Shown here: piece by piece, positions 24,501-37,672 of the stretch
Layout of the letters: each line of letters opens with the position of its first letter
Position numbering within the stretch: the first letter of the stretch is position 1
From: Sinohyriopsis cumingii
Taxonomy: Eukaryota > Mollusca > Bivalvia > Unionida > Unionidae
Reading direction: 5' to 3'
Assembly (NCBI GenBank): GCA_028554795.2
Contig: JAPYKE020000037.1
Span: 4,553,501 to 4,617,500 of the forward strand
DNA length: 64,000 nt
Translations under genes and position numbers: made by a program
The notes under the pieces: model-generated
What the model was told of the DNA's origin: nothing
What the model saw: the letters and a program-made list of their open reading frames with translations, nothing else
The model's database searches: none

Positions 24501-25416
24501 CAACCGACCACCCAACCAACCAAATATTTCAGCAGGAACGTCATTTAAACTTTTTTTTTTTTTTGGGGGGGGGGGCAAAACTTGACGGGCTTGTTAATTT
24601 TCGTATATAGGCAACAGCAATTTTACATTTTACAGCACATGCAAATGCCCAACCCCCACCCCATTACGTTCCTGCATTTCGGTGTCATTCACGAAGTGAC
24701 GATGGTACTGCTATGTAGCTGGGCACCGAAAAACGATGTCAAGTTATGGCCTGATCATGTCTGGTTAAGATATCGTGGCAGAGGTGAAGAATTATGTTCC
24801 ACATATGGGTAGGTCCCAATTCAGGTTTATCTTATCTGAAGTATGTATCTCTTTTGTCGACGTTGTAAACACCCGATAATTAAACAGATCTATAGGATTG
24901 CCTAGAAACAGGATAACACGGACCGTTATGAAAGTGTTAGAGCCGAGATCAAACGGGGTTTGGTCCTAGCTGTCCCAAACCTGATCCGACAGATATTGGT
25001 CCGAGTTGTAATTACATCGTTTGCTACCGTTTAGTGTAGGACCAGAGGAAGCTCCATGTAAAGCTTAATTGTTTGTATGTTTGGATAATTGGTAAGTATT
25101 TCATCTTTGGGTTTGTTTGTTTTTTTGGCTTCTTGCTGTTTGTTGTTGTTTCTTGGGGGGGGGGGGGGATTTGTGTTGCTTTGTTGTTATTTTTGTTTTG
25201 TTTTGTTTTTCGCCATAGCATATACCGTGTCAATCTAAACTCTTTCCGTTGATAAATAACTGCCTGTTATTCTCGTGGTATATCATTGCAGTTGAAAGTG
25301 ACGTCCGTTATCTAGTTCAACCGTATATCAGGCATTCACAAAATGATATTTTTGGCCAAAATGAAACAACACCAAATATAATTGCATTTACTCAATCAAT
25401 AAATACACCATTAAAT

Positions 25417-25850
25417 AGTAAGTACTGCACGAATCAATCAACACACAATGTAATTGTGAGTATCGCAAGAAAAAACACCACAATATGTAATAGTGAATAC
25501 TGCACAAACGAACAACAATGTAATAGTGAGTAGTATACAAATAAGGAGCACAAAATGCCATAGTGAGAGTGAGTAGTGTACAAACAAGGAGCCCAAAATG
25601 TAATAATGAATAGTGTACAAATCAGGAGCACAAAATGTAATAATGAGTAGTGTACAAATAAGGATCACAAAATGTAATAATGAGTAGTGTACAAATAAGG
25701 ATCACGCAATGTAATAATTAATACTGCAAAAACAAATGACACGTACTGTAATAATGAATACTACATCGACCAGCAACAATTATGTGAGAATGAGTACTGC
25801 ACGAACAAACAACATAATCTAATAGCGAATACTGCACGAACAAACAAACA
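25417..25850. repeat. 37-bp tandem repeat, about 12 copies
   Basis: The unit resembles GTGTACAAATAAGGATCACA followed by AAATGTAATAATGAGTA; degenerate at both edges. Confidence 0.85.
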
Positions 25851-25862
25851 AGCAACACACAG

Positions 25863-25863
25863 T

Positions 25864-25950
<87 letters not shown>
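25863..25950. repeat. (GT)n(GA)n at a SINE1 3' end
   Basis: Compound tract directly abutting SINE1 copy 6. Confidence 0.95.
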
Positions 25951-25956
<6 letters not shown>

Positions 25957-26157
25957 ATTTTTAACGTTGCTATAAAAAAAATTCAGTCATATCGCTACGA
26001 TATCTGCAGTTTGACAGTTTATAGTGATGTCTGCCGCAGACTTGTAGGATCATGTCCCAGGCAGCTGCTAGTACCATTTTTATGTCTTTGGTATGACTCG
26101 GACGGGGTTAGAAACCGCGACCTTCCGCATCCGCGGCGGACGCACTAACCACTAGGA
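25951..26157 (-). mobile_element. SINE1 copy 6, internally deleted
   Basis: Contains the 3' end, part of the body and the head (ACTAACCACTAGG); about 100 bp of the middle is missing. The 3' end abuts the (GT)n(GA)n tract 25863-25950. Confidence 0.85.
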
Positions 26158-26280
26158 TTACTTGGTTTTAACTATGATAACTTATGCACGGTGATGGCAA
26201 GTAATCACTATGGCCGAGAATTAAATGAATTTGGGCGGGAAGAGAGGGTGGGTGGTGAGATGGGAGTGCGTGTCCTCAGT

Positions 26281-26543
26281 CTGATTAAAATCTGATCTCC
26301 ACTGTCCTACGTGAACATCTGACAGTTACCGTATTGGGGTCACAATTCCGGTGATGTTTGAATTAGCCAGTGGAGATGCAGCTTTCAGAAATGTGAAAGT
26401 GAACAGAAAATCATTCGGCACATATTGATGCTGTTCAGCCACATTTCTCAGTCTCCCAAACCCGAATAGGTCATCAGAACATGACCCCCATGCGACCGCT
26501 GTCAGTTCCTCACGTAGGACAGTCGAGATCAGAGTTTAATCAG
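26281..26543. mobile_element. MITE family A, copy 2 (opposite orientation)
   Basis: 263 bp; ends CTGATTAAAATCTGATCTCC and, inversely, CTGATTAAACTCTGATCTCG, each followed by ACTGTCCTACGTGA. The interior (GAATTAGCCAGTGGAGATGC and similar) matches the reverse complement of copy 1. A very short related piece is seen near 47524-47580 (CACCACTGTCCTAGGTGAA). Confidence 0.75.
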
Positions 26544-26815
26544 ATTGCTGTGTCCTAGACATACATCCATTCATATTTTTTCTGATCAGACACTTTGACA
26601 TTTTTAACTAGAAGATCCACAGTTTGTAAAACAAAAAGTTTTTTTTTTTTTTTTAAACAAGCTTTATCTCAAAGGCCCAGAGTTTGTACAACAACGTTTC
26701 ATAGTTTCACATTATTAACTCGGAAGGTTTGTACAACAAAAAGGTTTTACACATTTTCAACTAGAAGGCACAAGGTTTTGTACAATTAGAAAGGTCTTAC
26801 ACATGTGTGTGTGTG

Positions 26816-27091
26816 ATTTGGATTTTAAACCTTGCAATATTTATTTTTTTTACTTATATCACTATGATGTCATTGACGTCCGATAGTTTATAGTGATGTC
26901 TAACACTGGGGCATCATGCTGAAGACATGTAACATTATGTTCCATCCAGTCACATTATCCAGACACCAGGCCAACCAGTCCTAACACTAATCTCTTAATG
27001 CCGAGTACCATATTTGATTCAGCCGGGGTTCGAACCCGCGACCTCCAGCATTCGAGTCGGACGCTCTGACTACTAGGCCGCAGGAGCGGTC
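26816..27091 (-). mobile_element. SINE1 copy 7
   Basis: Diverged family member with B box GGGTTCGAACCC on the minus strand; a short (GT)6 precedes its 3' end. Starts only 270 bp after a MITE family A copy. Confidence 0.85.
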
Positions 27092-27138
27092 GGAGGCTTG
27101 AAACTAAGTAAAATTATTATGAGTGGTAAAGGTTTATA

Positions 27139-27263
<125 letters not shown>

Positions 27264-27334
27264 TGGGAATTATAGGTCAGAGACATTTGGAATACAAATT
27301 GAAGAAAATTGGAAGGGGATAGAGTAGAAAGCAA

Positions 27335-30300
27335 ATACAGATAGCTTCGTTATATACAAAAGAAACGTATAAATATTTGCATATGTTCCCTATCAGGGCG
27401 TTCTACTTACAGCTTTCCAAGACGGATTAATTGACAATTTTCTCCTCAGCGTCAAAGATGAGGCCATTCCGATGTGCAAATTAATCAATGTTCGACACAG
27501 AAAGGGACTTCTTTGTATACATCCACGATGTTAGAGGAACACAATCTCAGGTACGCTTCACAATTCGTTTTACTGGTCAAGAAACTTCATAAGGCACACT
27601 TTCCTCATTCCACAAACGAAAAACAAAAACACTCAGAAAAAATGTAATGCTCAATCTTTCTCTTGTTGTACATGTCACATATCAAGAGAATCTCACCTCG
27701 TAAAAATTTCTTATCGTTTTCAGTATACAAACTGTCACGTGTTTCGTTTTCCAATACCCGGAGTCATCTGTACTTGCTGATCTAAATAAATATAGTCCAA
27801 TATGTTTTACTTAGTTTAGTATTCTGGATGGCATACAAGCCCTATCAAAGAGTAAATAGAAAACAACCTTCCACGACAAATAGATATCATTTTTTTTTTA
27901 ATTCAGTGGTACCTGCTGGGATGGATGAAACAGGAATATGCCGTAATGATTTCTCCAGGTCTTAAGTTCGATGAAGTGTGTCATATATTTTTTGTGTCTG
28001 CTTCACCATGGAATTCGCGGAATTCAACGAAGACGATTCAGGTATCATAATTTTTCAACCCATCAGATTTCTCGAATACCCATCAAGAAACAATGTCTGA
28101 AAAATATTCTTCGTAAATATTTATCCACGCACCTCTCTTGTGTCATATCCGACGTCTGTAGAGTCATATAGTGTTTAGCATTCTACCCAACCAGCTTGAC
28201 TGGCTGTCGCTGTAGAGTCTACACTATCCCGAAATCAACTTAATCCAGTAAAAGCCATAAATTGGCCGCCATTCTGTTCTTACGTGCGATTATGTATTAT
28301 TGTAAGTAGTTATTTTCTTATATCACTGCTGGTAATAACAGTGCCGAGTTATATAATGGAATTGTCCATAAATAAACAAATGCTGTATCCAGGACAACCC
28401 TGTTCGGGGTCACTGAAGCGTGACATCTTTATGACGTATAATTAGCGTGCCATGACATCGTTAATGATACAGTTATAAGAATGAAACGTGTTGTAATGAG
28501 TTGCAATGTAATACAAATTAAGGTATATACATCTTATATATCAAAAAGACACCTTAGCCTGTGCGCCGGTACTCCAGAATTCCAGAATAAATCGAAGACT
28601 TGACATTAAATGCGCGAAGTGATTTATTCGAGTTTGTTTCCTCAGATGCAATATGCAACTATTATTTCGCGGAAATCAATTTCTAACCTCACGTTTGTTT
28701 GCTGCTTGTAATTTAAAAAAAAAAAAATTGTGCGTCTTTTTTTCTTTTGGTTTACGTACGCATAAAATGTAATGGCCCGTCAATAGACTCCAAGCATTAT
28801 AATCGATTCAAAGGTACACCTCATCAGCAATGTAAATGTTAGCATTATGCGCTACATTCTCTCTTGAAACGCTAGTTAACAAACATCAGGCACATGCTCA
28901 TTCCTATGACTAATTAAACAAACAGTGTCGAATTTATCAAAGCTATGCTCCTTTTCTTCTTCACCGATAAAGCTGAACTGGTTCATTAAGTAACAGTCCC
29001 GTAAATTGACAAATAAATGAGTTTCGCTTATCGCTTGAAATCATATCTCCATTGAAAATGACGCTTTAGTCACCATGTAAGTGTCATTTTATATACACAC
29101 ATCTTTTGCATAAGTCTGAATATACATAAAAAAAAATCCATACTGTCGAACAATCGCCAACGTTATTTTGTCACGTTCATCTCTGGAATGTCATCTTCTG
29201 GAGTAAACACTATCCAGGTGAAGTGCATACTTGTTTGTGATACTAAGTTTCTGGTTCTGTGGTATATTACAGACGACAAAACAGATAGTTTCCTTCAATA
29301 AAGTAGCGAATGCCATAAATACACCTGTCATATTTACCTGTCGTTTTTCAAAGTGAATGGAACGCGCACAGGTGATGCTTTTATACGTGCGCAGCAATGA
29401 CAAAAAGAGATAGGTTTAATAAAGTATGTATATAGTTACAGTCGTTCGGTGCTTCACAAAAGTACGAAACGAATGTTGTTATTCCATAAAAATAGCACAG
29501 ACCTCTCTACAAAGGGGTTTATATTTCATGTCTGAACTATACTTTATATTTGCTACGCATTTCCCTTGAAAAATAAAGTTTTCAATTTTTTTTTGTGGAA
29601 AGTTTCAATCTAAAGCTGATAACTACAGTGCAACATTTTTCTCAAAAAAATAAAATAATTAAAAATATTTGGATTCAAAACTTTCATTGAGTCATTCTAA
29701 TCATAGGTCTAACAAAAATTAATTTAAAAAGATATTTTTTTTTTATGTTGGTCAAAAAACAGACGGCACTCCCAGAACCCAATAATGTCACCAGAGCATT
29801 AAGTCAATCATCCGGTTTTTCGGTCAACATGTGTGCAAGGTAAGTTAATCAGTCAAACTTACATCCAGCTGAATCAATATGTGTAGTTTAGGCCCAGTAT
29901 CAATAAGGTCATTGACAGAAACTCCTCTAGACAATCACACTTGCAAAATTAAAATAAGATCAAATCCAATTATTGTTATTTAGCTATAGTCCCTTTAAAA
30001 ATCTCTCATTATGTTCATCCATGAACTGAAAATAATCCGATCGCCTTGTGACGTAAAGAATTGAAAGCGCTCCTTCGATTGTAGATTCAGGTTTGTCCTG
30101 GCTAAATATTTTAACGCGTGTAATATTTTTTTTTTTATAGCGATGCAATAATTTTTCATAGAAAACGCATGAATTTTTCATGCATGTAGATTTCTCCACT
30201 TTCAAGACAGCAGAAAAAAAGCCGATTCGTTTTCCAACATGTCCCACAAAAATATTTTAAATTTGTCCATGAGAATACAATATTTTTTAAAAGTCCGCTG

Positions 30301-31871
30301 ACTTTGCATCTTTTGCAGATGATTGCGTTTAACTTTGAGTGACGTTCTATATCTACAGCTTTATTCCATTCACAACACGGTCCTTACACCCTTATTCAAC
30401 ATATTTCACACTCCAAGGTCAGAATACAATTAAATCCAACCAAGGATGTGATGTTTCTCCATTCTCCGTCACGCTTACAAACAGCATGCCTCCATTATAC
30501 CCTGTCCTGGGACACCGATGTGGTTGACAACTTTATATACGTGCCAACGCAGGTATAGTATAAAATACTCGTTTGACAGTCATAAATATGTTGCGGTATA
30601 CACAGTTATTTGTGGTCACCTGTAGAGGGAGATATAAATGTGCTAAGCGAGGTGTGTTTACCCCCTGTTATGACCTTAACAGGTGAGGAATATTTCACAC
30701 AATGGTTACGCGTATGATAGGTGACAAACCTGAATGAGCACTATGTACAATATAGACGTGGGTTAATGTGTTTGTATATGGATATATTTTTAATGTCGTT
30801 GGTCACTCAGTATTCTTGATTGTCACGTCCACCACTAAGAAATATCATCCACACTACCATCATTGTCAACACTTCTGGGAACAGTAATAGCGAAGGTTGT
30901 GTAATTGTGTTTGTGGTAACAGTGATGCTTGATTCATTGAAACCTGGATGGCTCAGTGTTATGCGCGATGGAACCTGGACCGGAATCCTACTATTCCAAC
31001 AATACTACATCCTGAATTGACTGCAGCCTTACGTCAAATTGCCTCGAAACAAAACAACCTCGGGCACACTCAAAATCCCACCCCACCTCCGACAAAATCC
31101 CTCCCATAGTCTAAATTGAGCCCTTTTAAAAACCAACACCTGTATACATCTTTGGACGTCGGCTTGGGCCCTTTGAAGCATTGAGTCGGCTTCCCTTGAG
31201 TAGATAAATGACATATAGTGTGCACGTTAGATGTCACATCTAAACAAACAAGGAAATTCAGATACCTAATTATCCTTTTGATTGACGTCTAACTTGCACG
31301 CGCATGTGTTTTGTTACCTCACTTTCATAAGCATCGCTACACACACACTTCTAATACATTGCATTAAATCATTCAGCGATGTTTTTAACATCCGCATTAT
31401 TGTCGTATACCGTATTTAGAAAAATCCGCGAAGACTTTTAGACATATTTTTTGTGCCGAAGGAATACGAATTCCCATGAAACTGAATAATCAGTGGGGTT
31501 TGTTTTGTATCCTGGGGGTGTAAGTACTTCAAATAAGCCATAATGTATTGCATTAACATGACATTCTATAATTAGATTATATATTGATGACATTTCAGAT
31601 TTCTTCTTTTATTTCTTTCCGTATACCTTTTTAAAAAAATACGCCAGCATGTTTGTGACTGTTTAAAACGTTTAAAAACTTACACTGGGAAGGGGATTAT
31701 GTCCCATCATTCACTTTTCGTGGGGAGGCGGAATATTGTCCTACACCCATGTGTTGCCGTGCCATTTAAAAAACAAGTTAAATGTAGTTGGTGGCGTTAG
31801 AGTTGTTTTTGTCAGGTTTTTAGTTGGGGGTGGGTGGGTGGATTCTGCCTTATATCAAATAAAATACAACC
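27335..31871. other. Intronic stretch, nothing identified
   Basis: 4.5 kb without recognisable repeats or coding signals. An 87-codon minus-strand frame at 29984-30247 is not simple-sequence but has no recognisable domain or splice context. Confidence 0.45.
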
Positions 31872-33582
31872 GGGGACGTCCGTTAATTATGTCAACAATT
31901 TTTAGGCAAATTTTTATCCCCCCCCCCTTGTCAACAACTGTCAAAAACTTTCAGTGACCCCCTAATAAAGTTTTACCCCCCCCACTACAAACTAACTATT
32001 TTATACGGCTGGCTTTTATGCTAAAAATAGAATTATGGAAATTAAAAGGTCTACAAATAAATTTTAATACATTTTTTTTACTTGTTTAACAGATTTCAAA
32101 TTGACTATGGGGGCGCTCCCCAGATAATATGTACTTTTGAGAGAGTGACGTATGTAAGATGAAGTAGTTCGCATTTAAAACATGCACAATGGAGAGAATG
32201 TTGGCATACCTCTATGCTACATTAATATAATGTGGATGATATTTCTTTTGGATATTGTACTTTTGGAAATTTTACATGATTTAAGCACACTGCTAACTAA
32301 AATGACTGCTCCCTTGTGTTAAAAAATCAGCCTGAATTAGTCTAAAGTACACTATACGTAGCAGCTATTAAAATAGGGAAAATGAATTTTGCCAGACCAG
32401 ACAATACCAGCTTCTGAAAGTGCAATGAATGAATTACCAAATATATAAAATGTAAAAAAAAGTTATCGGCTCTTTTTTATACAATTTACCTCTGAAGTTC
32501 AGGAAGTGAAAATGACCAAGTAGAGCTAGCACTTTTTTGAAAGATGCACATCTGAAGTAAGGCCAAGCTGTATACTCTATAACCCATAGTACACCCATCA
32601 ATCATACACCAAAATAAAGGGAATTAAAGGTTCTTTGCATTATACCTAAGATATACAAGGTCTTTTTTAAATAGCCAGTATAACCAGTGAGGAAAGCCGG
32701 GGAAATTCTTTTTCTTTAAAATCCTAACCTATATTGGTAAAATACGAAACTGTAGAGCGCCACCTATAACACTTTGAATTCATGAAAAAAAATCGAGAGT
32801 TTATATTCTAGCTTCTATCATCTTCCCAAGGGGAAGCCAAATGTTCCTCAATTGTTATAATGGGCATAGTGGCTGATTCATTAATTTCTTGTTGAACCGA
32901 TATACCCGACAAGTCAACGTCATCTTCATCTAACCATTCTGCGCTTAACATCTCTCCATGAGTAATAATTGCCATCAGCTCTCTGTCTTTTGGCAGCCAC
33001 TCGTAGTTGCCGAATTCTTTGCGGTTGAGGAGCATGTGGTAATTGCCTAGGCCCAAGATCGCGTTGTCGGTGCTGTTGAACATGCTTCTTCAACATGACT
33101 TGTGAAGCAACATAGAGGTGACAGATTTTGCAGATCCGTTCAAGCAACGACAATTTAATGGAAGGACAATATAGATTATATGGAAGAATTTTGAATGCCT
33201 TTGCCGATCGAGGTAGCATGTTATCAACTTTCAAAGACTTATTGAAGAAAAGAGATGGAAATCTGTGCAAGTTGCTCTCAGATGCATCTGGTGCTTTAAG
33301 GCCTGTCTACAGTCTACAATCTACATTGAATAAAAACAAAATATGATGATGCAAGAGCTCAACCGGTTTAAAATTAAACTGGTGGGCTGTTGACGGGCGA
33401 GCGAGTGTGTGCCATACCAACGCACCGACTAATTTCTTATTTTTTGATTTATTAAATATACTGTAAAAAATAACATTGTTGACGTCAATTTATATTGAAC
33501 TCCCCCCTCCCCCATGTCAACAATTGTCAAACTTCTTCACCACCCCACCCCCATTTTGTTGACATAATTAATGGACGACCCC
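31872..33582 (-). mobile_element. TIR transposon of unknown superfamily carrying a zinc-finger gene remnant
   Basis: Ends are inverted repeats: left GGGGACGTCCGTTAATTATG, right read inversely GGGGTCGTCCATTAATTATG, both continuing with TCAACAA. Sub-terminal sequences also match in inverted orientation (runs of C or G, then TTGTCAACAACTGTC versus GACAATTGTTGACA). About 1.7 kb. It holds the zinc-finger pseudogene on the minus strand and, downstream of it, the unsplit copy of repeat X (32106-32758). I see no clear target duplication, so the outer limits are approximate and the superfamily is unassigned. Confidence 0.6.
32808..33302 (-). pseudogene. Transposon-type C2H2 zinc-finger protein, terminal exon, frameshifted
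   Basis: The first frame, opening after an acceptor-like TAGACAG at 33303, reads APDASESNLHRFP and later SLLERICKICHLYVASQVML, then KKHVQQH. This gives a classic Cys-x2-Cys-x12-His-x3-His finger. Just after the finger the frame must shift, near 33060-33083, to continue as NAILGLGNYHMLLN, WLPKDRELMAIITHGEM and an acidic tail to a stop at 32808. The first frame alone runs on to a stop at 32926 with basic, low-quality sequence. The position inside TIRs suggests a transposon-encoded protein; I do not recognise its family. Confidence 0.5.
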
Positions 33583-33890
33583 ACCGAAGGAAATGGATTT
33601 AAGTGTTATTGTTACTGTACATATGAAATTGCTAGTTAAATTAACCCTGGTAATTAGGAAAAGACAAGAATCATGAGTTATATACAAGCTCGTATTCAAA
33701 ACAATACTTTAAAAAATTTATAATACGGTATGCTATCAAATAGGGAGCTCTTAACCTATGGTATACGTTTTATGGTTAAAATAAAATAAGTTAAAGTACG
33801 GAAAACGACCTCCATTTTTGCTTTTGGGCCTATTCGATTCTTTTTGGTACTTATTATTCCTTAATAGTATCCAATATACTTAGGTTGTAT

Positions 33891-34200
33891 GACCGCTCCG
33901 GTGGCCTAGTGGTTAGAGCGTTCGCCTCGGATACGAGCGGTCGCGAGTTCGAACCTCGGCCGTGTCATACAAAGACTTGCAAAAATGATACTAACAGTTG
34001 CCTCGCTTTGCGCTCAACATTAAGAGGTTTGTGTCAGGACTGGTGGGCCTGGTATCTGGATAATGTAACTGGGCGGGACATCATACTACATGTGTGCGGC
34101 ATGGTGCCCCAGTACTAGACACCACTATAAACTGCCATGCTGCAGATTAGTAGCGATATGACTGAAACATTGTTAAAGCTATGTTAAAAATCCAAATCAC
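33891..34200 (+). mobile_element. SINE1 copy 8
   Basis: Forward copy: head GACCGCTCCGGTGGCCTAGT, A box GGTTAGAGCG, B box GAGTTCGAACCTC, 3' end GTTAAAAATCCAAATCAC running into (CA)n at 34196-34213. Confidence 0.9.
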
Positions 34201-34283
34201 ACACACACACACACATCTAGGCTGTGGTTTTTGTGCATTTTCAAACATCCAGTATATTTTAATCAAAATATTAAGGGCAGTAC

Positions 34284-34334
<51 letters not shown>
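34196..34334. repeat. (CA)n, then (TGTC)n(TC)n
   Basis: (CA)n continues from SINE1 copy 8; (TGTC)n(TC)n at 34285-34334. Confidence 0.93.
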
Positions 34335-34674
34335 AGACTAAGTTCAATTCAGGCCAGGTTATATTTCATCTGTCAACTCGTGTCATCATGAATTATTATC
34401 AAACGGTCGTAGTATACACTCCATGAACTGAGGCCAGCGAAGGACTGATAGAAATACAAGTAAATCAACATAAAGATTTATCTCAATTGTTGGTATGGCA
34501 TATTTAAAGGTGTAATAAATTAATGTTTTGCATTCATTCCAGAGCAATATTGGACAGAGCGAAAATAAATCTTTACAAGAGCAATCTATTTATTGGCATG
34601 GCGTTGTACCCCCCACCCCCCACCCGTCACCTACATCGCGTGGTAATTCTCCCATACTGATATGGAATGATAAA

Positions 34675-34678
<4 letters not shown>

Positions 34679-34714
<36 letters not shown>
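34679..34714. repeat. (CA)n
   Basis: Uninterrupted after GCG. Confidence 0.95.
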
Positions 34715-34716
<2 letters not shown>

Positions 34717-35870
34717 GCATGGTACGTGGTAAATCCTCCATACTGACACGCAGTACCGTATTATTAATAGGTACAGTAGGCACTTGTGCCTAGGGCCTAC
34801 GCATACCATGTTACTGAAAATGTATACCTATGTGCCTAGGGCCAACAGGGGCCTCAATACTGCCCTGCCAGTGGTAAATTCGCTACAATGTCATGGCGTC
34901 GTAAAGGTACTCGAGGCGTCCGATAGCATGCTTACATCGGGTATGTTTTTATTATTACTGAAATCTGAGTAAACGGAGATCTCCGACACAACGGCTATCG
35001 GCGCACGCAAGGCCGTGCTATATTGATCTTGCAATTAACCAATCAAATTAAGCCTTGAACATTTATGAAAGCGAAGAATCATCGTCGGAAACAAAAATCT
35101 CCCTAACACTAAGTGCAAATGTTTCTCTGATAGGTTACTAAAAATAAGAGGATTGGGAATTCCATAGGTCACCAAAACATGAACTTTAACTGGTGGTTTT
35201 AAGATAACGTTTCACAAGTATATGCAGGTGTTATATCTACTTAATATAAGAGGATTTGCTTTTAATCCAGTTGATTGTAATTGTTGTTGTCGTCGATGAT
35301 ATCTCCCTATTGTCATTAGAAAACCACTAAGAATGATATTATGGATATGGTACATGTTCCCATCACTTTAGACATTCATCGGTCTTTCAAGTCTATCTTA
35401 GTGCACATGAACACCCGTACACAGGAGAAAACGGGTAGGGGCTCTTGCCCCCCCCCCCCTTCCCCGTCCGTAAAGTTTAATAGCTGACCAATACGTTTGC
35501 CTTCCCCCACTCGAAAAAAGTTTTGCGGACACCCCTGTAAGTGCACGTGTCGGTGGCTTTTCACATTCTGGAATGTTGTAGTGATGACTCATCTGACGTA
35601 GTTGGAACCTAAGCTTCTATCCCTTGAATAATCAATAAGTTTAGGATCCGAGTTTGGAATTTAAAAACAATATACCGTCTTTTGTAACAGGAACTCCAAT
35701 CAAGTAGTTTTATTTTCATAGATTTAAGAAACTAATGGGTATATAATAGTCAGCCTGAAAACTGAAGCGCCACTGTCTCTGTTCTCTTCTTTTTAAATTC
35801 GTACTGAACTGCCTAGTATTATCAAGCATTCTGCTGTAGAAACCAGGGATAACACTTGCCGTTCTGGTTG

Positions 35871-35960
<90 letters not shown>

Positions 35961-37219
35961 CTTACCTTGTTTGAGCAGTCACAGCGATAAATATCCAAAT
36001 GGTCAGTTTTGTCCACACCAAATAATCAATTCACAGCAATATCAGGATATTAATCTGACAGTAACCATGTCTTTCCCACGCACTATATGTCCTATTGCAA
36101 AAATTATAGAAAAAATGTATGGGCAAATGTGGGCACCGTACCGTTTTTCTCGACGGCCGGGTGAAGCTGTCATCTCAGTTAATTATGACTGCTTCCTTGC
36201 AATAGTTGTTAAACCCTATTCTCAGGAAGTTAATAAGTTTGTCGAGATGTTAATAGTCTGAACGCAGATTGAATATACATGTGGACTAAAAGTTGCCTGT
36301 TACATATACAGGTAGGGATGAAATTGGATGGTATGTCCGATCACTAGTGATTGATAGAAATGCAGTAGCGGTAAGCTCTCGTCCATCATCGAAAAAAATC
36401 CCGTAAATAGCACACGACATTCCAACGACCACACACAATAAAGCCATATTAGTGTGAAGCCGAGTTATCAGCCTGGTGAAGACTGGAGAACAATGTGTAT
36501 CTTTTATTACAGGTTTTATTTACTCGATCTAAAAGAACAGCGTGGAAAACAATTAACACTGTAACGCCGATAACACTCATATTTTCAAGGATGAATGATG
36601 TGTTTGTTCTTCAGAAATGACCGCAATTGTACGTTTGAAATATGTTACGATATGTTAGTCATACATACGAAAATTCAGGTACATATTCGACAAGAGAACA
36701 AACTGGGTGAGGGGAGACAAGAGGTTCGAACTTTTCCAAGTAAACAGTGTAAACTTTTGTAAAGTGTTTTTTTCCAATATTTAAAAAGGACGATTTTAGT
36801 GTTGAATTTATTCGTACTGAGAAGATTATAAATTCAGATCTAAAGTCAAGGGTAGCCTAGAGATAAAAAAGATTGCAGTGTATTGTGGACGAGCACAGTG
36901 TAAACTCAAACCAATGATATCATTACGAACAAATTGCTCTTTTCTGAGAGTAACATTTTTTTTTGTGATGGCGCTGGTCGAGGTAACATATCTTAAGAAT
37001 TTTATGTTGTTATTGAGCACAAAAATAACTTTTTTGTGTGTTTTGCATTTGTTGTTTGTTGTTGTGTTTTTTTTTTTATAGTCAGAGCGTCGGTTTGCAC
37101 CGGTCTCAGTATTCTGGAATCGGTCACTGGGAATTTTTAGATAACACCAGGATTTTGCACTAGGTAACTAGGAAATTTAAGACAGATCCTGGATTCTGGA
37201 CTCGGTAACTGGGGAATGT
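34715..37219. other. Intronic stretch, (TA)n only
   Basis: Includes a possible MITE piece at 35400-35560 (poly-C run and GTTTTGCGGACACCCCTG) without a matching opposite end. Otherwise nothing apart from the (TA)n. Confidence 0.4.
35879..35956. repeat. (TA)n
   Basis: About 39 units. Confidence 0.97.
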
Positions 37220-37379
37220 TAGTTAGGTCTCGGGATAGTCTGATAAATGAACCCAATCCCCTATTTGTGTCGATTTTGATGGAAGATATGTGGAACTAAT
37301 GTCACCTGTTTATTAATATGTACAAATTTACTGTAGCAAATCTTTCAGGAACACACCGGTGTTACATTTTCGATACTTC

Positions 37380-37580
37380 TTAGTATTTAGTAATAGTCAT
37401 ATCCAGCGCAAAATTAAAAATGGCCACATGACAGAGGGTTGTGCTATTCCACGTAGCTTTACATGTCGCCAAACATAGGACTAATTCCGGAAACATTATG
37501 TGCATATTGCCAAAAAAGAAACCTTCAGCCGACGGTAGCACAACAGCCACGAGAAGTACCACTAAGTATATAAAATGCAC
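37380..37580 (-). CDS. Possible small secreted peptide ORF (66 aa)
   Basis: ATG-initiated 66-codon ORF. It begins with a typical signal-peptide profile (MHFIYLVVLLVAVVLPSAEG: short N-region, hydrophobic core, small residues before a possible cleavage site). The predicted mature part has cysteines in LCLATC and LCHV. It is not a simple-repeat translation. About 300 bp of the same sequence, including the corresponding ATG, recurs on the plus strand at roughly 9910-10255, where the frame is closed by a stop. This could be a small gene with a pseudogene copy, or an ORF carried by an unknown dispersed repeat. I do not recognise the family. Confidence 0.28.
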   Translation of the reverse strand: MHFIYLVVLLVAVVLPSAEGFFFGNMHIMFPELVLCLATCKATWNSTTLCHVAIFNFALDMTITKY

Positions 37581-37672
37581 ACTGATATGTAGAGACGAAG
37601 ATTGTCTGCAGGTTTTAATGAGTATGCGATATCAGCCCTAAAACGCCAGTCAGTATCAAGATAGGTGTGTGT

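Noticed and set aside
29984-30247. 87-codon minus-strand ORF
   Set aside because: Not simple sequence, but AT-rich, with no domain, no flanking splice sites and no second copy.
35400-35560. MITE starting CAGGGGTGTCCGC (minus)
   Set aside because: No matching inverted end or target duplication could be found on the other side.
35960-36020. Signal-peptide-like minus-strand exon ending in ACAAG|GTAAGA
   Set aside because: No ATG or acceptor before an in-frame stop; the other frame runs into (TA)n.
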